Assembly: GCA_910586005.1 (NCBI GenBank)
Contig: CAJUHG010000002.1
Span: 1-30,836, forward strand
Origin: an uncultured Lachnospiraceae bacterium
GTDB taxonomy: Bacteria; Bacillota; Clostridia; Lachnospirales; Lachnospiraceae
Reading direction: 5' to 3'
DNA length: 30,836 nt
Of the stretch, positions 1 to 8,700 are shown piece by piece; the first letter of the stretch is position 1, and every line of letters starts with the position of its first letter. The notes below the pieces were generated by a model. The model ran no database searches. It was not told the origin of the DNA and saw nothing but the letters and a program-made list of their open reading frames with translations. The translations under genes and the position numbers were made by a program.

Positions 1-69
1 ATGGATAATTCCTTACTGGCTGTAAGGGATATTAACCATAAATATATTGTAGTAGGAAGGAGAAGGAAA

Positions 70-1218
70 ATGGCAAACAGATTTGTATTAAATGAGACTT
101 CATATCATGGAGCTGGAGCAATTCAAGAGATTGCAACAGAGGCGAAGGGAAGAGGGTTTCAGAAGGCTTTTGTGTGTTCTGATCCTGATTTAGTAAAGTT
201 TGGGGTAACAAAAAAAGTATTGGATGTGTTAGAGGAAGCAGGTCTCATATATGAATTATATTCTAACATTAAGCCTAATCCCACAATTGAAAATGTTCAA
301 ACTGGTGTAGAAGCATATAAGAAATCAGGGGCAGATTATTTAGTTGCAATTGGTGGCGGTTCTTCTATGGATACAGCAAAGGCAATTGGCATTATTATCA
401 ATAATCCAGAGTTTGAAGATGTAGTAAGTTTAGAAGGAGTTGCACCTACTAAGAATAAATCTGTGCCAATTTTTGCAGTACCAACTACAGCAGGAACAGC
501 AGCAGAAGTAACGATTAATTATGTAATTACAGATGCAGCAAAAAATCGAAAGATGGTATGTGTGGATCCAAAAGATATTCCAGTTGTAGCATTTGTTGAT
601 TCAGATATGATGTCCTCTATGCCAAAAGGATTGACAGCAGCTACTGGTATGGATGCATTGACACATGCAATTGAAGGATATATTACAGCGGGAGCTTGGG
701 AATTGTCAGATATGTTCCATATCAAAGCCATTGAGATTATAGCAAGGAGCCTTCGAGGTGCTGTAGATAATACACAAGAAGGAAGAGAAGGAATGGCACT
801 TGGACAATATGTAGCAGGAATGGGATTTTCAAATGTAGGTCTTGGAATAGTTCATTCTATGGCTCATCCACTTGGAGCTTTATATGATACGCCTCATGGT
901 GTTGCAAATGCTATTATTTTACCAACAGTTATGGAGTACAATGCAGAAGCTACTGGAGAGAAATATCGTGAGATTGCAAGAGCAATGGGTGTAGAAGGTG
1001 TAGATTCCATGACACAAGAAGAATATAGAAAAGCAGCAGTAGATGCAGTGAAGAAATTGTCTCAGGATGTTGGCATTCCAGCAGATTTAAAGGAAATTGT
1101 GAAAAAAGAAGATATTCCATTTTTAGCACAATCTGCATATGATGATGCTTGTAGACCTGGAAATCCTAAAGAAACCAGTGTGGAAGATATTACTAAATTG
1201 TATGAAGCATTAATCTAA
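70..1218 (+). CDS. fucO: Lactaldehyde reductase / L-1,2-propanediol oxidoreductase (iron-containing ADH, FucO type)
   Basis: Cytoplasmic NAD-dependent enzyme that interconverts L-lactaldehyde and L-1,2-propanediol, the redox-balancing step of fucose and rhamnose fermentation. The 382-residue length equals that of E. coli FucO as I remember it, and long blocks match it closely: MANR at the start, GGGS at 95-98, PTTAGTAAEVTINYVITD near 138-155 and GFSNVGLG near 252-259. The four metal ligands expected for the family are D195, H199, H262 and H276. The frame is open to the window edge, but the ATG at 70 follows GGAAGGAGAAGG and matches the family start, so it was chosen over the ATG at base 1. 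A strong hairpin terminator follows, so it ends its transcript. No fucose or rhamnose genes are visible in the window. Specificity for lactaldehyde is inferred from similarity; a general alcohol dehydrogenase is the alternative. Confidence 0.93.
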   Translation: MANRFVLNETSYHGAGAIQEIATEAKGRGFQKAFVCSDPDLVKFGVTKKVLDVLEEAGLIYELYSNIKPNPTIENVQTGVEAYKKSGADYLVAIGGGSSMDTAKAIGIIINNPEFEDVVSLEGVAPTKNKSVPIFAVPTTAGTAAEVTINYVITDAAKNRKMVCVDPKDIPVVAFVDSDMMSSMPKGLTAATGMDALTHAIEGYITAGAWELSDMFHIKAIEIIARSLRGAVDNTQEGREGMALGQYVAGMGFSNVGLGIVHSMAHPLGALYDTPHGVANAIILPTVMEYNAEATGEKYREIARAMGVEGVDSMTQEEYRKAAVDAVKKLSQDVGIPADLKEIVKKEDIPFLAQSAYDDACRPGNPKETSVEDITKLYEALI

Positions 1219-1262
1219 AAAGATTAAAATATCAAAAGAAGTTTTGCGATTGTGTTCTGTAC

Positions 1263-1307
1263 AGAAAGTGTATAAGCCCCTCATTTTGAGGGACTTATAC
1301 ACTTTCT
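1263..1307 (+). terminator. Rho-independent terminator after fucO
   Basis: Arms AGAAAGTGTATAAG (1263-1276) and CTTATACACTTTCT (1294-1307) pair perfectly. An inner CCCTCA/TGAGGG helix closes a three-base loop at 1284-1286. The T tract after it is weak (ATTATTT). Confidence 0.85.
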
Positions 1308-1358
1308 ATTATTTCAGATATTTGATTTAAATCCAGAAAATGATAGGAGATTTTGTAA

Positions 1359-1730
1359 ATGAGAACTCAAATAGAAGTCAAACAATTTTTTATAATAACA
1401 ATAGCAATTATGTTTTCAGTAATGATACCCTCTGGGCATTCCATCATGCCAACAGAACTTTTAAATAACAACAAAAATATAAAAAATTCAACATCATATA
1501 AAAATATAAAAGTAATTAGTAAAACTAAGAAACGAACGAGGATTAAAAAGAGAAGAAGTTCCTCAAGAGCAAAGATTAGAAACAAAAACGATAGGTACAA
1601 TGTAATTCTAAAATCAAAAAATCAGAAAAAAATAGCATCAGGAGTTTCATGTGAATTTAGAAGGGGCATAGTTGCTATATTGGATATAATTAGAAATATG
1701 CTAACTGCAAGAAAAGCAGAAGTACCATAA
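1359..1730 (+). CDS. Small, very basic hypothetical protein with N-terminal membrane anchor or signal
   Basis: Not recognised. The 123-residue product begins with a hydrophobic stretch at about residues 9-24, which could be a signal or an anchor. The rest is strongly basic and rich in Lys, Arg, Ser and Asn, with an RIKKRRSSSRAK block near residues 61-72. An ATAGGAGA ribosome site lies about nine bases before the ATG, supporting translation. The codons for residues 23-31 coincide with a dispersed nucleotide repeat (1425-1451) that is non-coding at 17678. The ORF may therefore be young, rearranged or spurious. It stands alone between the fucO terminator and the zinc-ribbon gene. No function is proposed. 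Confidence 0.5.
   Translation: MRTQIEVKQFFIITIAIMFSVMIPSGHSIMPTELLNNNKNIKNSTSYKNIKVISKTKKRTRIKKRRSSSRAKIRNKNDRYNVILKSKNQKKIASGVSCEFRRGIVAILDIIRNMLTARKAEVP
1425..1451 (+). repeat. Dispersed short repeat, copy A (5' half only)
   Basis: Begins ATACCCTCTGGG and continues into a small hairpin, GGCAT-TCCATC-ATGCC, then A. It matches 17678-17705 over about 27 bases with one indel and two substitutions. The matching TCAYAAGGTAT end seen in copies B and C is absent here. It lies inside the coding frame of the basic protein. Confidence 0.65.
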
Positions 1731-1878
1731 ATAATTGTTACATGGCAATCCTTCTATTTTTATTGCATAATAAGAAATTTTATTATATAATTTTTTACAG
1801 TAAGAGAAGTTAAAAATTCTTTTTGCTAGTTTAGGCACGAGATTTGGGCCAGTTTTCATTGATATAAATTTTAAGTTG

Positions 1879-1895
1879 GTAACATATTGTGTTAC
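1879..1895. promoter_or_regulatory. Inverted repeat GTAACA-N5-TGTTAC, possible operator
   Basis: Perfect six-base arms separated by five bases, about 28 bases before the start of the zinc-ribbon gene. The position suits a regulator site, but no regulator is identified and the arms are short enough to occur by chance. Confidence 0.25.
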
Positions 1896-1922
1896 AGGAA
1901 GCAGAGTAAATAGGAGGAAGAT

Positions 1923-2276
1923 ATGCAGAACGATGATATAAGAGCACAGTTAATAAAACAGTTTCCAGCAGAAGTAGTAGAGATGAAAGGTTCCATGAAT
2001 GAAATGTATTATTCTTGTCCCACTTGTGGCAGAATGGTATCTTTGGGTATGGATAAATGTAATGGCTGTAATCAAATTCTTAGTTGGAAAAATATTAATC
2101 AAAGAGAATCCCCTCATGGAAGAAAAAAGGCAATATTAGAATTTGAAGTTTCTGAGGAATTTTCAAAAGGAGATTGTAGAAAATGCCCTATTTCTTACAT
2201 AGATACACATGGTTCTAAGAGTGTTTATGAGTGTCCTTTAAAAATGAGAGGTTCTTGTACAATTAAAATATGTTAA
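1923..2276 (+). CDS. Cys-rich zinc-ribbon-like hypothetical protein
   Basis: Family not recognised. The 117-residue product has a textbook zinc-ribbon arrangement, with C32-x2-C35 and C46-x2-C49. A second Cys group lies toward the C terminus (C85-x2-C88, C104, C112, and C117 as the last residue), so two metal-binding knuckles are plausible. No signal peptide or membrane segment is visible, so it is probably cytoplasmic. The start is well supported by TAGGAGGAAGAT before the ATG. It precedes rubrerythrin by 237 bases with no terminator between, so a shared redox or metal context is possible but unproven. Confidence 0.75.
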   Translation: MQNDDIRAQLIKQFPAEVVEMKGSMNEMYYSCPTCGRMVSLGMDKCNGCNQILSWKNINQRESPHGRKKAILEFEVSEEFSKGDCRKCPISYIDTHGSKSVYECPLKMRGSCTIKIC

Positions 2277-2513
2277 AATTTAATTTCTGTATAATGTTAC
2301 CAGATTTGCACATACTGTTTTTGAAACATTAGAAAGTCTGATGTGTATAAACGAGTAGTCTAATAATCAGGAATGTAAATGCATCTGTGATTGTATCAGT
2401 GTAAGTAAACATGAAGCAATCAACTTTTAGAGATGTAGTGCATAAAACCTATGTTAGTTAAATCTGTATGTTTTAGTAGGGAAGGTAACATAAAAGAAAG
2501 GCAGGAATTATTT

Positions 2514-3131
2514 ATGGCAACAGAATTTAAACAAAGTGAAACAATGAAAAATTTAATGCGTGCATTTGCAGGGGAGAGTCAAGCGAGAAATCGTTACACT
2601 TTTGCAGCTTCTCAAGCACATCAGCAAGGACTTTATGTAATTGAAAAAGTATTTCAGTTTACTTCAGAGCAGGAAAAAGAACATGCAGAAGTATTCTATA
2701 ATCAATTAAAAGAACTTGCTGGAGAGACAATTGAAATTGATGGAACTTATCCAGTAGATTTAAGTCCAAATATGACTGAATTGCTTAAAATGGCACAGCA
2801 TAATGAATATGAAGAACATGATGATGTATATAAACATTTTGGAGATAAAGCACAGGAGGAAGGTTTTGGCAAGGCTGCCATGAAGTTTCATAAAATTGCA
2901 GAAATTGAAAAGGTTCATGGAGATCGATTTGGAGAGTTTGCAAGACTATTAGAAAATAATCAATTATTTGTTTCTAAAGTTGAAACAAAATGGATGTGCC
3001 TGAATTGTGGCTACATTTATGAGGGAACAGAAGCACCAATGAGTTGTCCTGTATGTGAACATGAGCAAGGATGGTTTGTGCGCATAGAAATGGCACCTTA
3101 TTGTGGAACTTGTATCAAAAAAGATATTTAG
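2514..3131 (+). CDS. rbr: Rubrerythrin
   Basis: Non-haem diiron peroxidase that reduces hydrogen peroxide in the anaerobe cytoplasm with electrons delivered through a rubredoxin centre. The ferritin-like four-helix domain (about residues 8-148) carries the expected carboxylate and His ligands: E21 in GESQARNRY, E54 and H57 in EQEKEH, the Glu group at 98-101, and Glu/His in EIEKVH (130-135). A rubredoxin-type domain follows with C162-x2-C165 and C178-x2-C181. The 205-residue length is slightly longer than usual. The extra tail carries another Cys pair, C197-x2-C200. The ATG at 2514 was chosen because it follows AGGCAGGA and matches the family N terminus; the upstream ATG at 2451 lacks a ribosome site. 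A strong terminator follows. Confidence 0.95.
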   Translation: MATEFKQSETMKNLMRAFAGESQARNRYTFAASQAHQQGLYVIEKVFQFTSEQEKEHAEVFYNQLKELAGETIEIDGTYPVDLSPNMTELLKMAQHNEYEEHDDVYKHFGDKAQEEGFGKAAMKFHKIAEIEKVHGDRFGEFARLLENNQLFVSKVETKWMCLNCGYIYEGTEAPMSCPVCEHEQGWFVRIEMAPYCGTCIKKDI

Positions 3132-3189
3132 GACATGATGAATATCAGTTTATAAGGAACTGTAAACAGACTGTGAAATAAGTCACTGG

Positions 3190-3239
3190 AAAAAACAGGC
3201 AATATGTTTCCAAAGTGGATAACATATTGTCTGTTTTTT
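3190..3239 (+). terminator. Rho-independent terminator after rubrerythrin
   Basis: Arms at 3190-3208 and 3221-3239 pair along 19 bases with a single G-T wobble (AAAAAACAGGCAATATGTT against its complement), and the 3' arm ends in TTTTTT. Confidence 0.92.
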
Positions 3240-3675
3240 ATTTATGATAATAGAAAGTTCACAGAGTGGATATTGGTTTTCTATTGTGCCCAGTCCAGCA
3301 AAGTGTTCCATAATTACTATGCAGTATGTGTGCCGCAAGTCAATCCTGTTCCAGAAAATATGATATGGTAGTGTTCATTTACCCATTTCTAGTATTCTAA
3401 ACTTCTATATTTCTTTTATGCAATATTGCTTCTATAATTTTCCTGATCGTCATCTGTATAAGCTTCCAAACAAAGAATAGTTGCTCCTGAAGGAGAAAAG
3501 TATCCTATTGGAAGAAAAAGCAAAGAAAGTTGAAAGAAACTGTGAATATTATATGAATTTTTTAGAAAAATAAAATTTTTCATGATTTGTTCAAATTGTT
3601 ATGTTAAAATACATTCATTGCAGAAAGACAATAAAGAAAAGATGTAAACAAATAAATGAAAAGATGGAGGAAATT
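3240..3675. other. Intergenic region with possible decayed coding fragment
   Basis: No convincing gene. On the minus strand an ATG-initiated 55-codon frame (3583 to 3416) has a protein-like C-terminal half, including GATILCLEAY and DDDQENYRSNIA, but it has no ribosome site. Just beyond it, 3260-3380 is less AT-rich than the flanks and has stretches readable on both strands. This could be the remnant of a lost gene or mobile element. An ATG at 3601 in frame with the next gene is not a credible start. Confidence 0.4.
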
Positions 3676-4953
3676 ATGAAGAAAAGAAAATATTTAATAG
3701 CAACTTTAATATCACTAAGTATTGTGGCAGTGGTAGGATGCGCAGATAAGAAACAAGAGACATCAAAAGAAGAGAAAATGTCAACCGCAGATCAGGTATC
3801 AGGGTCAGAGGGTGGAGAAGACACAGAAGAAAATAGTTCAGAAGAAGAGAACAATAATGAAGAGACTGAGCAAAAGGTTGACAATGGAGAAGCATTGGAA
3901 TTTAAAGCAGAAGACTATGTAACGCTTGGAGATTACAAAAAATTACCAATTCAGTATCCTGTTCCAGTGGTTTCAGAAGAAGATATAAAATCATATATTG
4001 ATGAAAAATTAGATGAAAACACAGAATACCCTGAAGTGAAAGATCGTGCAGCACAAGAAGGTGACAGTGTAAATATAGATTATACAGGAACTGTAGATGG
4101 AAAAGAATTTGAAGGTGGAAGCGATACAGAATATGACCTTATTTTGGGGTCAGAAGATTTTTTAAAGGAATTTGAAGATGGGTTGGTTGGTAAGAAAACG
4201 GGAGAAACAGTTACTTTGCCAATTACATTTCCAGAAGATTATTTTGATGAAGAGATGGCTGGAAAAAAAGCAGAATTTACGGTGAAAATTAATTCTATTA
4301 GTGAAGTGGTTGTACCAGAATATAACAATGATTTTGTAACAAAGGTATCAGATTTTAAGACGATGGAAGAGTATGAAGAAAGTATAAGAGAGGAGTTATT
4401 TGTTTCTGCTCAACAAGAGTCAATGGTGGAAGCAGGAGAAAATGCTTTAACAGCAGCTATTGGAAATGCCAAAGTAGAAAAGTATCCTCAAGCACTTTAT
4501 GATTTATGTTATAATGATACAGTAGAAGGTTATCAATTTTATGCAAGTATGATGGGAATGGAATATGATGAATTTGTTTCTGAGTATATGGGAGAAGGTG
4601 GAATAGAAGAAGCCACCATTGACCAAGTAAATGAGTATTTAGTAGTTCAGGCAATTGCAGAGAAAGAAGGACTAGCAGTTACTGATGAGAGTTATAAAAA
4701 AGATGCAGAAGCAATGGCAACAGAATATGAATATGATTCTTTTGAAGATTTTGAAAATGATTATGGGAAATCTTATATTACACTTCAAATTACACGTAGT
4801 AAAGTAGTAGATTTTTTGTATGAATCAGCAGAATTAGAAGAAGTGTCTCAAGAAGAATATTATAAAGAAGAGGAAGAAGATGGTGGAGAAATAGAAGGTG
4901 GTGAGGAAGAAAGTCAAGATGTAGAAAATGAAGAGGAAGAAACCCAAGAATAA
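3676..4953 (+). CDS. Membrane-anchored trigger-factor-like peptidyl-prolyl isomerase (lipoprotein)
   Basis: Predicted extracytoplasmic foldase. Residues 1-21 form a lipoprotein signal peptide with lipobox VVGC, giving Cys22 as the lipidated residue. Residues 23-75 are an acidic low-complexity linker. An FKBP-type PPIase domain lies at about 125-211 (GDSVNIDYTGTVDG, then FEDGLVGKKTGE), followed by the helical C-terminal domain of trigger factor to about residue 395 and a very acidic Glu-rich tail. The N-terminal ribosome-binding domain of true trigger factor is absent, so it should not act on nascent chains. The start at 3676 follows ATGGAGGAAATT; the in-frame ATG at 3601 would hide the signal peptide. 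Client proteins are unknown; the product probably sits on the outer face of the membrane. Confidence 0.88.
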   Translation: MKKRKYLIATLISLSIVAVVGCADKKQETSKEEKMSTADQVSGSEGGEDTEENSSEEENNNEETEQKVDNGEALEFKAEDYVTLGDYKKLPIQYPVPVVSEEDIKSYIDEKLDENTEYPEVKDRAAQEGDSVNIDYTGTVDGKEFEGGSDTEYDLILGSEDFLKEFEDGLVGKKTGETVTLPITFPEDYFDEEMAGKKAEFTVKINSISEVVVPEYNNDFVTKVSDFKTMEEYEESIREELFVSAQQESMVEAGENALTAAIGNAKVEKYPQALYDLCYNDTVEGYQFYASMMGMEYDEFVSEYMGEGGIEEATIDQVNEYLVVQAIAEKEGLAVTDESYKKDAEAMATEYEYDSFEDFENDYGKSYITLQITRSKVVDFLYESAELEEVSQEEYYKEEEEDGGEIEGGEEESQDVENEEEETQE

Positions 4954-5120
4954 AGATGGTTATTCCTACCAATTATTTTAAGTTTTATTGGCTGTATTTG
5001 TTTATAAGATACCATTTTTATAATATATTATAAGATTTTACTAAAAAAAGTAACCTTTAAATTATATTTTTTGATTTGAAGATTGCTTTTTTTATTTTTT
5101 TTTAGTAAAATTTGTATATA

Positions 5121-5172
5121 AAGAATGCTTCTAACATTCTTTCTGCAGGGGCGCGATTCGATTCATCTCTGC
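5121..5172 (+). other. Twin hairpins, candidate structured RNA
   Basis: First hairpin: AAGAATG (5121-5127) with CATTCTT (5135-5141). Second: GCAGGGG (5145-5151) with TCTCTGC (5166-5172), seven pairs including two G-T wobbles, and a 14-base loop containing CGATTCGATTC. The GC content contrasts sharply with the flanks. No known RNA family was recognised. Confidence 0.3.
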
Positions 5173-5460
5173 TGGTCTAAAATTTTTCTGTGCCCTAAAG
5201 ACTGTTAATCGTTTTTATTTCAATTTCATATTACTTCCACTAAGATAAAATTTGTTTTACCTGACTAAAATATAATATTTATTTCATTGTTTAGAGGAAC
5301 TATGTTTTATTATCTCATATGCTCTTTTAACAGCTTTATAAGATTTAGAGTGGAGGTTTTTTAATGAGAGAAAATAAAAATGCTTAGAAAACAGAAAACG
5401 CAGGTTACAATAATCCATATTTAGAAAAATATGGAAAAAAATAAGAGAGGAGGAAAGTTA

Positions 5461-5526
5461 TTGAATCTTATAAAAAGGAAAAAATTTTTAGAATCTAAGA
5501 ATGTTATTTATGGGAAAGTAAAATGA
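5461..5526 (+). CDS. Possible 21-residue basic leader peptide
   Basis: A TTG codon lies seven bases after a perfect AGGAGG (5448-5453) and opens a 21-codon, Lys-rich frame ending in TGA at 5524-5526. An in-frame ATG at 5431 would extend it to 31 residues but has no ribosome site. The frame ends just before the GC-rich island at 5529, which would suit a translated leader. Chance is a serious alternative. Confidence 0.22.
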   Translation: MNLIKRKKFLESKNVIYGKVK

Positions 5527-5528
5527 AG

Positions 5529-5612
5529 ATCACCGTCACGCTTGCATGTAAGAGATCCGAACGCGCCCATGAACTCAAGCGGTCTCGCAGAGTGAGACGC
5601 TTAAGGTGTATT
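5529..5612 (+). other. GC-rich structured island, candidate leader RNA
   Basis: Clear hairpin: AAGC, a bulged G, GTCTC (5577-5586), loop GCAGAGT, then GAGAC-GCTT (5594-5602). CACC near 5531-5534 can pair with GGTG at 5605-5608, enclosing the island. It lies about 125-210 bases before the GH43 start codon. It does not match the consensus of riboswitches I can recall, including SAM-I, purine, c-di-GMP-I and cobalamin. Confidence 0.35.
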
Positions 5613-5736
5613 TACAATGTTGAAAACATGTATATGTTTAGTTATAAAAACTTTAGAGCAAATACAGTGAATATTTTTGATTGAAATAGAGGATAAAAGT
5701 TTGTTATTTTTTATAAGTTTTCAGTAACAAAAAGGC

Positions 5737-8700
5737 ATGAGAAACAGAAAAAGGTTTTTATCGCTGGTATTAAGTTTAGCACTATCAGTTACTATGATAC
5801 CAGCAGGAAGTTTGGGAACTGTGCATGCAGAGACCAAAGAAGGGCAAGAAATTGTAACACAAAATAATGGAACAGCAATTTCACCAGTTATTACACCAAG
5901 TGTCGTAAAAGTTAGTGAATTTGATGGTTCTGGCAATCAAGATAATACAGATGGAACAGTAGTGATTGCTACAGGAACAAAGAAGGTGACATCAGGGTCT
6001 GATACCACAGCCGCTTATATTGAGGGCGAAACAGGTACTATACCATCAGACAATGATGGCAGTGTGTTTGGAAGCGCACGTGTAGGATGTTTGAAATTTC
6101 AGTTACCAGAAGTTGGAGCAGATCGTATGATAGATTCTGCTCAAGTAAAAATTAACTTAAACAAATCCAATAACTTAAACAATGCAACTACAAAATTAGG
6201 ACTTTATGAAGTAACAGCAGATCCAACAAAGGTTGTAGTGACAAATCCTAGTACCTATCCAGCAAAGAATAATGATTATAGCGCAAAAGCTACAGTTTAT
6301 AGCAATGAATGGGTTACAAAGGATAACTTAGATGTAGAGAAGAATCAAACAGGAAAATATCTAGATCTTACGTTCAATGTCACAGATTTTGTAAAAAATG
6401 CTTATACTTCTGGAACGGGTTATGGAGTATTCCGCTTACAGACAGTTGTCAGTGGCGTATGGGTACATGATAAAGATTCTGCAAATGCACCTACTTTAAC
6501 AGTAAATACAATTTCAGCACAAGATGGCGTCAATGCAGATGCAGCAGCTCTTGAGCTTCCAGAACGTACAGAAAGTGATTTAGAGTTACCTTTGACAGGC
6601 TTAAGAGGAACAACGATTACTTGGACTTCTAATAAGGAAGAAATTATTAGTACAGAAGGAAAGGTTACACAACAGAACACAGATGAAGAGGTAACTTTAA
6701 CCGCAAATGTGGCTTATGGAGAAGTACATGCAGAACGCTCTTTTAATGTAACAGTAGAACATAAAAAGTCAGACAGTGAAATTGCAAATGAAATTGCAGA
6801 AAGTTTGAATATTTTAAATGCTGATAATATTACTGGAAATATTACACTTCCAACTACAGATGTGGAAGGAGCAACCATCACTTGGGAAAGTGAAGATCCT
6901 ACTGTGATAAGTGATCAGGAAGTTGCGAATGAAGGATATGACAGTACACCTGCTGGAGTAGTACATAGAGGTAGTGAAGATAAAGTAGTAAAAATGACAG
7001 CGAAGGTTTCCTATGGAACGGGTGGCAATGCACAGAAAGATTTTTCATTAACTGTAAAAAAAGCAGTTGCAGAGCCAACATATGCTGGTTATCTGTTTAC
7101 CTTTTTCCCTTCTAATGATGATGAGAGAATTTATTTTTCAACTAGTAAAGATGGATTAAATTTTCAGGATTTAAATGATGAAACCTATATTATGCAATCT
7201 AATGTAGGAACCAAAGGTGTGAGGGACCCATATTTGATTCGTTCACAGGAAGGTGATAAGTTCTGGTTGATTGCAACAGACTTAAGTATTGGAACAAGTG
7301 ATCAAAGTGTAGACTGGGGAGATGCACAGTATAAGGGAAGTCTTTCCTTAGTAGTCTGGGAATCCACAGATTTGGTCAATTGGTCAGCACCAAGATTGGT
7401 GGATACTGGAATCCGCAATGTAGGTTGTGTTTGGGCACCAGAGGCTATTTATGATGAGAAAACAGGAGAATATGTGGTTCACTGGGCTTCTATGACAGGT
7501 GCACAAGGTGCCGAGGGAACACACCAAGTTGTTTATTATGCAAAAACAAGAGATTTTGTAACTTTTACACAGCCACAAGAATATATCAATATTCCTGATA
7601 AGCACTGTATTGATGTTTCTATGGTAAAAGCAGGTAATTCCTATTATCGTGTATCTGCTGGTGCTTGTAGAGAAATTACTATAGAAAAAAGTGATTCTGT
7701 TTTGGGTAATTGGGAACAGATTTCTGATTTGAAATCCTTAAGTTCAGGAATGGAAGGTTATGATGCTTTCCATGAAGAGACTGATATTACCCTTACAGGT
7801 GGTGTGGTAGAAGGTCCAGAGTTGTTTAAATTTAACAATGAAGATAAATGGGGATTGTATACTGACAATTATGGTGGAGTAGGGTATATTCCTGTTACTA
7901 CAACAGATTTATCTGATACCACAGGCGCGAAGTGGAAAGTATATCAAAGCAGTGATTATAATTTTGGCTCTTTGAAAAAGCGTCATGGAAGTATTACTCC
8001 TATCACACAGGCAGAGTATGATGGCTTAATGAAGAAATGGGGAAGTGAAGGAGAAGAAAATAAAGAAGAAGAACAACAGACTCCTATTTTGGAATATAAT
8101 TTTGATGAAACTTTGTCAGGAAGCACCATTGCAGATGTAAGTGGAAAAGAACATGCTGGAACTCTTTATGGAAATGCAACGTATGTAGCAGATGAAGAAA
8201 AAGGTCAGGTATTATATTTGAATGGGACTTCTGGTACTTATGCAGAATTTCCAGAAGGACTTTTTGATGGCAGAAATAAGATGACAATTTCTATGGACAT
8301 TAAGGCGGTAGCTCCTTCTTCAAGTGGATATTTTACCTTTACCTTTGGTAAGAGTGACCAAAAGTATATGTTTTTAAAAACAGAGGATAAGTATACCAGA
8401 TTCTCTATGACAAAGGAGGGCTATAAAAATGAGGAAACCGTTTCCTTTACTACAGATTCCATCAAAGGAAAATGGGTAAACTTTAAAATTGTGGTAAACA
8501 ATTCTGTTGTCAGCCTATATGTGGATCATGTGCTTGTTAGCAGACAGAAAAATGTTGCAATTCGCACAAGTGACCTTGGCAAAAACCTCCGTGGTTACCT
8601 TGGAAAATCGTTCTATTCCGCAGATGCATATTTCAATGGATATTTTGACAATGTAAAGGTATACAATCGTGCGTTGACTGAATCTGAGATTGCAGCAGAA

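Larger units (their letters stand above)
4954..5736. other. 783-base gap with GC-rich hairpins and tiny ORFs upstream of the GH43 gene
   Basis: No gene longer than about 31 codons. Against very AT-rich surroundings two compact GC-rich islands stand out, at 5121-5172 and 5529-5612, both with hairpin potential. Two tiny frames have good ribosome sites: a 7-codon peptide at 5364-5387 after TGGAGG, and a TTG-started 21-codon peptide at 5461-5526 after AGGAGG. No confident sigma-A promoter was found. The arrangement suggests a long structured leader, or remnants of a rearranged region. Confidence 0.5.

Noticed and set aside
5152..5172. TTCGATTC resembling a tRNA or tmRNA T-loop
   Set aside because: The flanking bases do not form a five-pair T stem, and no acceptor stem, anticodon arm or CCA end is present.
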